Made by a program: the position numbers and the translations under genes. From NCBI GenBank assembly GCA_010093485.1, contig MU001506.1, forward strand, positions 372,001 through 436,000: 64,000 nucleotides of DNA. Reading direction: 5' to 3'. Within the stretch, counting starts at the first letter, position 1; every line of letters starts with the position of its first letter. This DNA is from Karstenula rhodostoma CBS 690.94. Lineage: Eukaryota; Ascomycota; Dothideomycetes; Pleosporales; Didymosphaeriaceae. Positions 43,960-53,735 of this stretch are shown one piece after another. Under the pieces are notes generated by a model, which had not been told where the DNA came from, searched no databases, and saw nothing but the letters and a program-made list of their open reading frames with translations.

Positions 43960-44759
43960 TTAGGCCTTTCTTCGATTTCTGACACCATTTTGCCCTTTCG
44001 ATGAGTGCGACGCCAATGCCTCCAGAACCCTGCCCTTGAGAACGAATGCCGTCGCTTCTCCCATGTTGAGACTGTAAGTCAAATGCGCCGAATCGACTAC
44101 CGCCTGATAATTGCAAATCCTGTCTGCGTCGTGAAAAAACACCTTTGTTCTTGAGGACTTAGTCTCACCTACAGCTTTCCCATTTTCCGAATCACCGAAA
44201 AGTACAGCGGACGCGACAAAAAATGTCTCATCAGTAGTAAGCATCCCTGCAGCCTTATGAACAAGTTGAGCGCCCTGTTAATAACCACTGAGAATGAGTG
44301 ATGTGTTGCCACAGTTGCTTTTGACCATCGCGATTAAGCCTGCCATCGTCTTGCTTCCCTCCGCATCCCCGCCAGCAAGGGAGCCCTCCACGTTGGCGGG
44401 GTAGTCCACACCTTGCACTGCTAAGTTCTCCTGCCCAACAGCTTTTCCAAGCGCTTGAGCCAATGGCAGACCAACGAGGGTTCCTATATTGCCTTCTTCT
44501 GTGGTGCCTCGCGCAAACAGTAAGGTGTATTATTTACAAACTGCATTGACGATATCGTTTTGGACATTGGGCCCAACGTGGTAGAGCGGGTAAACACGAA
44601 AGGCCGTTGATTGGGGTCGAAGTTGGCAGAGGCTTGCGACAGGCGCGCGAATGAATTGAGTTGGTCTTGGGAGATATCTCCAAGCGGCAGGCGAGAAGTT
44701 GGAGGTATTGCGCCCAGCGCGCTCAATGGCAGCGCACCTGAGACCAGGTACAGTCTCAT
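43960..44759 (-). pseudogene. Cutinase pseudogene (stop at the catalytic serine)
   Basis: The remnant starts with a signal peptide, MRLYLVSGALPLSALGA, and a pro-region (SQDQLNSFARLSQASANFDP). The frame shifts near 44590-44610. The next frame, VGPNVQNDIVNAVCK, runs into TAA at 44530-44532, followed by YTLLFARGTTEEGNIGTLVG, the family's start of the alpha/beta-hydrolase core. At SLILSGY-stop-QGAQLVHKAA the nucleophile position of the GYSQG motif is TAA (44278-44280) instead of Ser. The catalytic Asp and His regions survive (DADRICNYQ and SAHLTYS). Cutinases hydrolyse the plant cuticle polyester. At least two stops and one frameshift mean it is inactive; the remaining similarity is high, so decay is not ancient. 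Confidence 0.87.
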
Positions 44760-45876
44760 CTGTTCCTGTATCAGCCACGAAGCTCTGAAACTTAACACGA
44801 ATTTGTAATTCTTGTTTTGTGTGAGATGTCAAGCGACTATCCCTACCGCAAGTGAATCTTTGCCCAGTGCTTGGGATGAGAGTTTGGTATGCTGGCCCGT
44901 GGCACTCACGAATCGAATTAGGAGGAGGCCAATGTCGAGCGGATCTCAGCTATCTTATACAATAGCATGCTTCTAGATTCATTGGAGAACGAGGGTACCT
45001 GGTGCAGATGTCACGTCGAGAGAAACACGTGTTGTTTCATGCCAGGCCTGTCGAACTGTAAACTTTTAAATTTACCAACAAGACAAACTGATGGAAGAAC
45101 ATGAATGAAAAACTTGCTAAATTTGGGGACGAATCTGAGCCCACCTGGCGGCTGCTATGCAAGAACATGGTTGGTAGTGTACGTAAAGTCTCCAAAGTTC
45201 GGTGCGTTGATCGAGATATTGCCAGGATTCGATTATCAGGATTCAATTGTCAGTATTCAATTATTAGGATTTAGGTGTCTGAAGAAAGAAGATACTGCAA
45301 GACTCTATAGTCTAAATATTTATACGTGCGCTGCTGCCTGCCTAAGAATTTAATTATAAGCAGTTACTATTCGACGCGCCGTCGCAATCGTTACCTAAAC
45401 TTCAAGCAACGCGCCGCTCCTCTACAGAGCCGGCCCACTGGGTTACCATCTCAACAGCCTCCTGATCCTGCTGCTATGCAACTCAAAAAGATTCCTGGTT
45501 GCAGTTTCGTGTGGATGTCCTACGTGACCGCATTTTCCTACCCCGCGAAGCTTCGTGGGGAGAACTCCAGATCTCATGCGATTCGGTGTCTCGAGGCGCA
45601 ACTCGGGGCGGTATACCGAAAGCACCACGGAAAGACCAAGAACAAGCCATATGCGCATCGCGCGGCAAAAAGGGCGTCCCGTCGAAGCTCAGGTACGAGT
45701 ATAATATGCGAAAGGGCGCACATGACTCATCACTAGTCCCAGAACAGCGACCGCCGATGTCACACTCTCATCGCCCGCAGCCCCACCGCCCAACTGCACC
45801 ATATATCAGCCTCTTGAAACCGCAGAAAAGACAACGAAGTAGCTCCCGCATAATCACGAACTTCGCAAAGGTCAAA
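44760..45876. other. Intergenic, AT-rich in part, no gene
   Basis: The 45.05-45.36 kb part is AT-rich. Frames at 45326-45736 have no motif. The segment just before 45877 is a CT/CA-rich leader with a weak TATA-like CATATATC at about 45800. Confidence 0.4.
45226..45267. repeat. Three imperfect 14-bp tandem repeats
   Basis: GATTCGATTATCAG, GATTCAATTGTCAG and TATTCAATTATTAG lie head to tail. AT-rich microsatellite-like block with no coding role seen. Confidence 0.7.
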
Positions 45877-46654
45877 ATGCTGGAAGTACGCGCCTGCACG
45901 AACGATGACTTCGCCGACTTTGTGCGGATTCAGTTGGCCGCATTCAATACAGGTAAACCATCTTCGTCGCATGATGCTATCTTACTCATAGTCAACAGGC
46001 ATTACCCGCGTAATGAAACCAATTGCGACTGTTGAAAATAACGAGAAGGCCATCCAGAAACACATCGAGAGCGCAACTAGCGAGCCTGACGTGCATTACT
46101 TGAAGGTGGTGGACACGGAGCTCGACGACAAGATAATTGCATGTGCGAAATGGAGGATAAACGAGAAGGAGCGCACTGAAGAGCAGATCCAATCAATGCT
46201 GCCAGTGCCCGGCGAAGAAGAGAAGGACAGACCGGCGGCACAGGATTTCATGAACTATCTGCATCGGGTGAGAAAACAGTTTATGGGAACGAAGCCATTT
46301 GCTTGTGAGTACACATGCCATTCATCTATGAAGTGAACGCTAAGAAAGAAAGTCCTTCATGTATTGGTTGTGGATCCACCTCATCAAAGACGCAGTGCAG
46401 GCACCTTGTTGGTGAATTGGGGATTGGAATTGGCGGACAAGTCCCAGCTGCCGTCCTTTCTAGAGGCATCGGATGCAGGCAAGAAATTGTACACGAGTCT
46501 TGGCTTCGAGCCCGTCCATGTCGAGACATTCGACTTGTCCAAGTATGACCCAAACCTATCAGGTCTGGAGTCAAACACCGCTATGTTGAGAAAGGCGGCG
46601 CCGCTCCACAGACAGCCCTCCGAGTCAACCCAGCATCAGCGCAAGTCTCGGTGA
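45877..46654 (+). CDS. GNAT-family N-acetyltransferase (227 aa)
   Basis: Exons 45877-45952, 45999-46304 and 46353-46654, with introns of 46 and 48 nt (phase 1 both; acceptors GTCAACAG and AAGAAAG). It starts MLEVRACTNDDFADFVRIQL, the usual beta1-alpha1 of GNAT enzymes. It continues KVVDTELDDKIIACAKWRIN and, after the second intron, FLHVLVVDPPHQRRSAGTLL, where QRRSAG is the acetyl-CoA pyrophosphate-binding loop (R/Q-x-x-G-x-G/A). LYTSLGFEPVHVETFDL follows. The type is that of small fungal acetyltransferases acting on metabolites; the substrate is unknown. Its last 74 coding bases overlap the coding end of the convergent F-box-like gene. Confidence 0.85.
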
Positions 46655-47338
46655 AATGAACGCCGTCTACCTTGTCATCTCGCGTCATACGTGCTTGTCC
46701 CACAATCTCATAATTCCACATCATGACTTGGTCCAACTTCTTTGCCAACTCAGCAGACCGTGGAGAGTCAAAGACGCCGGCTAAGTCTGGGCGATATGGC
46801 ATAGTGGTATGAAGTTCGACGACTTGTAGAGCGTGGAGTTCCGTGAAGGCGTCGCTGAATTCGACCATACCCAACCACTCGAGATAATACTCTTTGAGCT
46901 GGCCATCCCCCTCTATCATGGTCAAGTTGTCCACGAAAACCGTAATTGTCTTCACGTTCTTCTTTGCGATTTTGCCATCTCCGATGCTGTTGGCATACTC
47001 CACGAAGATCTGTATGCATTTAGTAAGAATTTTTACCTTTTTAAAGTTGTAGTGTTTTTGAAGGCTCAAGTTGCACTGACATGACTGAAGCCTGACATCC
47101 AACATACCTTATAAGACTTGAAGTCACGGAACTCCAATACCTTCTGTTCGCAAAGGCGCGCAAATGCTTCCTGGCGCATCGTACGGCACACACGGAAGAT
47201 CGGGGGCTTGAGAGTCGTGCGAAGCAGGTCCTTGGGGTGGCTGGCGTGAATTCTGACCCACGAGTGATGCGGGAAGAGCGCCATGTCGTAGATGTGATTG
47301 CGAAGTTCTCCGGGGAGAGACATGAAGGTCGCCATCAT
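46581..47338 (-). CDS. F-box-like/2EXR-type protein (219 aa)
   Basis: Exon 1 is 47338-47108 and exon 2 is 47009-46581, with a 98-nt phase-0 intron (GTATGTTG...GCATACAG). It starts MMATFMSLPGELRNHIYDMA, the LP-x-E-x-R-x-x-I-Y signature seen at the N-terminus of many fungal F-box-like and 2EXR-domain proteins. PPIFRVCRTMRQEAFARLCE follows, as usual in that family (leucine/arginine 'R.CR..R.E'). The remainder has YANSIGDGKIAKKNVKTITV and WLGMVEFSDAFTELHALQVV, typical of the variable C-terminal part. The likely role is protein-protein recognition, perhaps in ubiquitination, but partners are unknown. The 3' coding end overlaps that of the GNAT gene on the opposite strand. Confidence 0.75.
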
Positions 47339-47665
47339 AAAGCTGAACAGAGTGCCGGAGAGCGCTATCAGACGAGCTTATCGGTTTAGAATTTGGATCG
47401 CATGTGGGATTGAGTTTTGTAGTGCGAAGTTATGGTGATGCACAGCCGCTCAGCGCTCGAGCAGGAGCGGGTCGCGCTAGCCATTCTAGAGCTAGCGCAG
47501 AATCGCCCTGTTCGTCACTGCGACTGCCCTATTGAGCGTGCAGACCCTACAACGCCGGATCAAAAGTTCTAGTGCAGTGAGATACCCCAAGGTCGAATTT
47601 GTTCTTATTACTGTATACGACAGCATATGCGCGCAAACTAGGCTATTGATTGAAATACGATGCTA
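47339..47665. other. Intergenic spacer
   Basis: Upstream of the F-box-like gene and downstream of the GH43 gene. A short inverted repeat GCGCTAGC...GCTAGCGC lies near 47473-47498. Confidence 0.4.
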
Positions 47666-49227
47666 TCAAGATTGCGGAACCATCAACCTATCAACATCCG
47701 GGCCCCAAGCCCCACCAGTCGTGCTGATCTTGATGGTGTTGGTACCAGACTTCAAGTCGACATTCAGGACGCTAGAATTGGGGTCTCCGCTGGCGGGCAC
47801 AAAAGCAATCCGTTGCGTAGCTCCACCATTAACACTGGCCTCCGCAAACCTCTGACTGCTATCGCCGTTCACTATAGAGCATTAGCATCCACTTTCATGA
47901 ATTCTTTCCTTTCTCAGATTTGGAGGAATAGCAACTTACAATACTTTACGCGAATCGACGTGCGTGTTGTGGCGGAGCTTTGCACATTCGAGAAAGTGAC
48001 TGCACCATTGTCCGAGCCGCCGATATCTGCACTGGTCAACAACGATGGACATCCAAGGGATCCAGGTTTAACTCACAGCCTACAGCGTTAGAGCCCGAGC
48101 ATCCTGAGCAAGACACCTTCTTAGCTCCACCAGCCAATGTGGCAGATTCTCCCTCATACGTGTTCTCATCAGGCCCAGCAGTCATGGACCCAGAACTAGC
48201 ATCCACAATCCAATTCACCGCATTCTTCATGCTCGCCGTTGTTCCCGATATGGTAAGCGGAAGCCACACATACGTGCTCCTCATGAGGTTCGAGCTGACC
48301 CATCGATCTCCCATGTACATGAAACTTTTTCCGACAGGCAGGATGTAGTTTGTTTGCGAAGAATACGTCTTTGACCCAGAGTCTGCGAACGTCTTCCAAG
48401 CTGACCACGGACCTGTGATGTTGGTCGCAGTGCTATACTTGTTGTCGTTGGGGTCCCAGCCTGAAAGCGTGGAGCCGAACATGAAGTACACACCGTTCTT
48501 CTTGATAACGGCGGGGGCTTCAATAGAGTCTTTCCAGATGTAGGTCGCTTGCTTGACGCTCAAGTAGTCGTCGGAGAGGAGGTCAATACGAAGGCCGTTG
48601 GCGCGCTGCAGCCAAGCGTCAATGGATGCGTTAAAGAGGTGGCTGATATGACTCACATCCTCAGTTAAGAGATACGCCTTGTTATCATCGTCAACGAAGA
48701 GACCCATATCACGGCTCTGGAAGCCTAGTGGCTGCGAAGCACCAATGTACGTATACTTGCCGCAAACCGTGTCACCGGTCGCAACCCCAGCTTTTGCTTC
48801 CTTATAATCACTTGAATCTATGTGCATCCACAAGACATACTTCTTCGTAGACTTATTGTAGATGACCTTTGGTCTTTCGACAACGCGGTTCGTCCCAAGG
48901 TCACCAGATGAAGTTCTTGACAAGAGTGCGCCCTCGTATTTCCATTCGACTAAGTTGGTTGAGCTGTAGCAGTTGACGTTCTGGAAAGCCGATCCATCTG
49001 TCTTGTCCTCGCCGACCCTAGCCTTGTGAGCGTCTTGACATCGGAAACGAGTATTACGCATACCAGTAGTACGTACTCCCAACCTGTATAATGCCACCAC
49101 CGTGGGCTTGAATATGCTTGCCTGTATTGGTGGCTGTCCATGTCGCGCCCGGAACGATCTGCAGCGTCGCATTTGCGTTGGAAGCAAGCAATGCGCTGGC
49201 TGCGGCGATATGTCTGAAGCAGCGCAT
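47666..49227 (-). CDS. Secreted GH43 glycosidase with C-terminal CBM35-like domain (465 aa)
   Basis: Exons 49227-49064, 49017-48077, 48026-47940 and 47871-47666, with introns of 46, 50 and 68 nt. Residues 1-20 are a signal peptide (MRCFRHIAAASALLAS...). The catalytic part contains QAHGGGIIQVGSTYYW, DKTDGSAFQNVNCYSSTNL, WKYEGALL, RPKVIYNKSTKKYVLWMHID, SRDMGLFVDDDNKAYLLTED and EAPAVIKKNGVYFMFGSTLS. This resembles GH43 subfamily 24 exo-beta-1,3-galactanases, enzymes that trim arabinogalactan side chains in plant walls. The last 120 residues (GSNAVGYIGGSDNGAVTFSN, KSGTNTIKI, VDRLMV) match a CBM35-type carbohydrate-binding module. The first intron junction (YYW-VGEDKTDG) is the best of several options. 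The subfamily is inferred. Confidence 0.9.
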
Positions 49228-51434
49228 TCCGTAAACGAGGTCGTTTTGTGTTACACTCACACTGCTGGAGGCACCGCTATTTGCTCGACTGACAGTTTGG
49301 TCGAAGCAACTTCGGAATGGACTCAGCACGCTGAGCGACGACCTGCCAGTTGCGCATGTTTCTAGATATAGATTGACATAGCTCCAGTCCAACGGAATAA
49401 TTTTAACTTCGACATGTTAACGCCTAGGTTATGGGTGGTGCACTGACTCAAGTGGGGTGTTGTCGAGCGTTATGGTGTGGAGACGGTATATTGCCGGAGC
49501 AGGGATGTAGCCATGCTGAATGGTCGATCTGGAGGAGCGTAAACGAGCGATTTGTGGGATGGGTCTTCCATATTAGGCGTCACATGTTGATTGTTCAATT
49601 CTCCCAGCGCCCGAGGCCTTTAGTGGTAGCTGGACATGAATAGGCCTAGGTATACGATCCAAGCCAACGCACCGCCTCTCAGTTGTCGACTTACCAGGAT
49701 GAGCTGCTCGCATGACCATTTAGAGCTGAGCGCACGGCCAGGATCGAGGAAGTCGATATATGCAGGAACTCCTCGTCGTACAGAAGCATCATAGAACACA
49801 TCGCCATGTGTCAGATGGAGTTGTACTCGGATCGAGAGACAAAACAACCCGTCCAAGCGCGGCGGAAAAATTGCACAGAGCGTAATTAAGTAGAGCTCTC
49901 CTATTTGAGGTTTCGTCTCCGTAGGTAGACATGGACAAAGCTAGACATGGGACAGCTTACACAAGGAAGCAAGTTGCTTGCTATCTGAACGTTCCTACAT
50001 TTACGCGCTCACTAAGTTTCCGAAATTTGCTGTGTGCATTCCCATAGCAGCCATCGCTATCCGCCACTGTGCCATCCTCCGCTGTGATTCTTTATCGCCA
50101 GAAACGGCCATACTCCCCACTCGCCGTACTCGGCATGCTCTTGGGTATTCACGAATGCTCCCGACATACTGTCGTCTGCTCCATCCTCTCCCAAGCGATC
50201 TCCCTGGCACGTCAGCTTCGCGAAACCGGGCATTCCCTCCTGGCGTCAAGTCTATCGACATGCCGATAGGAACGGCCTTGAGAAGGATACGGAACGCTAT
50301 TCCCTGCTGTTCTGTGTATGTGTGCTGATCCCAACGCGTTGCCCACCAACTACAGCCAGCGATGCAGCAGAGCCGACGTGTTGTTATGCCCAAATCATGT
50401 GTTTGCTGTCTTGCGGGTGTTGGTGCGCCATCAACCTGCCTCGGTCGCGAACCCGTCCTGATGCCATGACTTCTAAGAAGCGCCATACAGCTTGAGCAGG
50501 GCCTTGCTGTTGAACTGCACGAGGCGACTGGTGGAGGCACGCGCTTTGCCGAAAACTTGCGCTCCTCGCTCTATATCCACCAAAGCAATCGCTGCTTGCT
50601 GCCCAATCGCAATCCGTCGAGCACAGGCTGCCGGCCAAAGTCGCCGAGGCCTATTCACTGCAATGGCGTAGGCATGGCTCTCAGGGCATCCGCAGGAGCC
50701 TCGTCGCATCGCTGGTGTCTGGAGATCGTGTGAGGTCGCTCGCAGGACGCCACGCGGGCTCCTCGAATGCGCGCCGTGGGGCCAGGGTTCGCGGGTGCGC
50801 TACGCCATCGGGAATAGGATCCGGAGGGTGCAGAGAACGGTGCGGGGAGCGCCCGGGGGGTGAGGATGTTCGTGCGGTTGTGATGAGCGCCGTAGCAGCG
50901 TGTTGTTGCTGCAAACAGCCCGGTGAAGGGGGTTGTTTGGTTCTCTCCTGCACAGCGCTGGCGCTGCTGCATTCTAACGCCAAGGCCGGCAGCATTGGAG
51001 GCTTCGGAGCCATCGGCGACACCAAGCATAGGCCAATTCAGATAGATATCGACGTTGTAGAGGGTATTGTTGACGTTCCGAAGCTGTCTAGAGTAGTCCG
51101 GAGGTCGTGGCCACACTGCCCGTGATGTCGCGGAGAGGGAGGGGTTGCTGGGTGAGAGGCGCGGCTACGCAATCGCTCTCAAATGCTTCGGAGCCCACGG
51201 AACCACCATCCCTAGACCAAATTGCTTCAAAATGAAACCTGCAGGGGGTATTCTGGAGGCGCCGAGAGCCTTGGGAGTAGTCCGAAGCTCGTACAAGCAT
51301 GGGTTATGTTGTGGTGGGCAGGCAGGGGTTGGCCTGTGAAGGACTCGAGTGACGGAAAACAACACCAAACAATCTCACGATAGTCGGTGCCCCGCCTTCT
51401 CCTTCGTCCTGCCACCCCCGTCGCAACCACCAAC
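49228..51434. other. Gene-poor region
   Basis: No intact gene. On the minus strand a frame ending ALSSKWSCEQLIL is followed by a good donor (GTAAGTCGAC, 49693 downward), with possible acceptors 50-70 nt on, so a decayed or unrecognised spliced gene is possible at 49.6-49.86 kb. GC-rich frames at 50.4-51.1 kb look non-coding. Confidence 0.4.
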
Positions 51435-52536
51435 ATGCTGCCGACAGAGCTCTCTTTGCTTGCATCTTGCAGATCGTATTCTTCTTACCCACCGCGACTT
51501 CTTTTTACGACCCCCTCCGACAGCGATGGCGTAGCGGCGTCCCTCAAGCGTGCTGCTGCCCCTCCTTCTGCCGCAAGGCGTCGGGAGGTTCGTCACCAAC
51601 TCGAGGCGCTGTTCTCGAGCAACCGAGGGCAGAGAATACCCACGGCTACACCTTGTGGACGCGCGGTATAGCTCCCTCCTCACGCAATCAGCGGGCGAGG
51701 CAGGTAGCTGCAGCCCTTGACCGACTTGGCGCTGGTATCCGGCTCACCGCAACTCGCATTGGCTTGCGAAGCCTCGGGATTCCCGTCGAGTACGCCTGTC
51801 AAGCCCCGCGGGCAATCTGCAACCCATTGCATCAGCTGGCGTTGCCTTGCCTACATCGCCGGGGAGCTGGTTTGGATCTATTCGATTGCCGGTCGACTGG
51901 CTTTCCGCACACCCAAGGCCTCCCCTTCCAGGTACGTTTTCGAGTCCACAGACAGCTGCGAGCAATGACAAGCATCTTTGCTGGCCTGAATGCTAACGGC
52001 AGTTTGATAGGATGACAGATCGCCAGCGGCGACGCCAGAATGCGGGCAGCCCCTCATTCGAGTATACCAACTACGCGGGAGGCCGTTTGCCCGTCCCTGC
52101 TGGTTGCCGGTTGCAGAGCTTCACAGCTATCCACCTAGACCGACAAGACGACGACCGACGGCACGACTCTTCACGATCGAGCGACAATGTGAACATCCGG
52201 ACAGATGAAATACCGTACGCTGCGGCCGTCGAGATGTATACGCCAATAGCCACCGGCCGGGCGCCACCGACGTTATGCCACCACGCTGATCCGAAGCACG
52301 AGGTACGCACGGAAGCGAGAGCAGTCTCGAATATAATAGACCGATGGCAGAGGGGGCGAGAGGACAGGCTTCGAGAACTATGGTGGACGGCAGACAAGCA
52401 ACACACCGGACACCTCTTGCGGTACAAGGCGGTGTACCTGGGCGCCAGCATGCGCGACGGGCGAAGGGGTATAATGTGTGCTTCTAAGGACTTTGGCACT
52501 GTTGTCAAGCCGGACGGCATCCGCATACGCCGATAG
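51435..52536 (+). CDS. Candidate three-exon gene (324 aa), hypothetical
   Basis: Exons 51435-51665, 51714-51931 and 52011-52536. The first intron (48 nt, GTATAGCT...GTAGCTGCAG) is weak. The second (79 nt, GTACGTTT...TGCTAACGG...GATAG) is excellent, with a perfect branch point. The joined frame is open for 325 codons, beginning MLPTELSLLASCRSYSSY in the context CCACCAACATG. A hydrophobic segment, LAYIAGELVWIYSIAGRLAF, lies near residues 120-140. The C-terminal 175 residues are Arg/Asp-rich (DRQDDDRRHDSSRSSDN, RWQRGREDRLRELWW). No family recognised. High GC makes open frames cheap, and an antisense frame of 332 codons overlaps exon 3, so coding status is uncertain; a spliced transcript is better supported than the protein. 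Confidence 0.32.
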
Positions 52537-52880
52537 TGAGGACATCGCACCACCTGCAGGCGTCTCCATCCTTTGCCCCATGCGACACGCACCGCTGTAG
52601 TCGAGGCCCGATGCCACGCGATTGTCGAAGCCATATCGATTGGTCCCGCATGATGAAACACCGCTGCGAAGCATTGTAAAGATATAAACGGCGTAATGCG
52701 CGGGGAAGACACACACAAGCCGGAAGGACTGTCGCTCGAAGGCCCTTCAACTCGCAACTCGCTGTCAGAGCTGCCGGCATGCGCCATCGATCTCGGTGAC
52801 AACAGAAGACCAGATAATGCCGCCGGCCACATGCTGGGCGAGGCAAGCTGGCTCCAATGTTCAGAACGAGACGACCGACG

Positions 52881-52995
52881 CAACCTACTCTTTGGAAATG
52901 TCCACCTCTTTTTCGTCGCCCGAGCCAACACAAGACCAATGTCGTTCTCGATAAGCACGCATACCCCCAAGGCAGGGTGGAGACAAGATACCAGG
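52881..52995 (-). pseudogene. NUDIX-hydrolase-like N-terminal fragment
   Basis: The minus-strand frame reads HPALGVCVLIENDIGLVLAR and then ATKKRWTFPKSRL. This has the strand-strand-W-x-F-P-K-G-R-L pattern that precedes the Nudix box (here Lys-Ser-Arg instead of Lys-Gly-Arg). The Nudix box itself (G-x5-E-x7-R-E-x-x-E-E-x-G) cannot be found in any frame downstream. If genuine this is a decayed or truncated copy; chance resemblance is possible because only about 30 residues match. Confidence 0.3.
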
Positions 52996-53567
52996 CGGTG
53001 AGGCGGTGCAGTGGGAACTCTTGATTGCTCATTGCTGGGATAGTCTTGTTTCTTCGCCACGTACCACAAGGCAAGAACTTCGTTGGGCGCAGCGCAAGTG
53101 GCGTAGGAATGTATACTGCTTGCGTGTCAGCCCGGAGGCCGCGCTGGGAAAGAAGTAAGGGAGAATGCTTCTGGCAACGGGCGGTGCAGCACATCCGATC
53201 TGGTTTGCGACGATCGCCCTCAGTGGAGCAGCTGTTCAACGATCCTCGGAGTAACATGCGGTGTCGCTCGACTATCGACATACGAAGCCTGGATGCGCCA
53301 GGCAGCCCCCTCGCGGGCATGTACATCTGTAGAGCTGCGATCGCCGGTCCTAAATGTCGGTGGCGTGGAAGCTTGAAGAGTACGGCATTGCAGTTCTCAA
53401 AGCAATGTATCGAACAACATCAACACTTGGGCAATAGCACAACCAAGTCATATCGGCAACAAGAAACATGGTCACCCAAGTCACCGACCGGTTTCGTTCA
53501 ACTTCCCGGTCCCCATGCGGTCTGGAGATATGTCCTCGTCAGATGAGTACCTTGAAGTGAGGTTCTG

Positions 53568-53735
53568 GTAAGCGAAAGCAACGGCGTCGTATGAATGTAT
53601 AACGCCCGCGCGAGTAACCGAATCCGGAGTTGTAGCTTCGCCGGGCGGTCATCCAAGGCAAAGATTTCGGTAAGCGAAAGCAACGGCGTCGTAAGAAGGT
53701 ATAACGCTTGCGTGAGTAGCCGAGTCCGGAGTTGA
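53568..53735. repeat. 102-bp-spaced direct repeat (about 66 bp, two copies)
   Basis: GTAAGCGAAAGCAACGGCG opens both copies (53568 and 53670), which continue in parallel to GGAGTTG. Differences on the minus strand are partly synonymous: the copies read NSGLGYSRKRYTFLRRRCF and NSGFGYSRGRYTFIRRRCF in one open frame (53539-53811). This suggests a duplicated coding module. On the plus strand the first copy starts GTAAGC and ends GTTGTAG, so it also looks like an intron. Confidence 0.6.

Noticed and set aside
50001..50540. 179-codon minus-strand frame
   Set aside because: No motif, no targeting signal, Arg-rich composition expected from GC-rich non-coding DNA.
52071..53069. 332-codon minus-strand frame
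   Set aside because: Long open frames arise easily in this GC-rich stretch. Beyond the short NUDIX-like piece it is Ser/Arg/Pro noise and overlaps a better-spliced plus-strand candidate.
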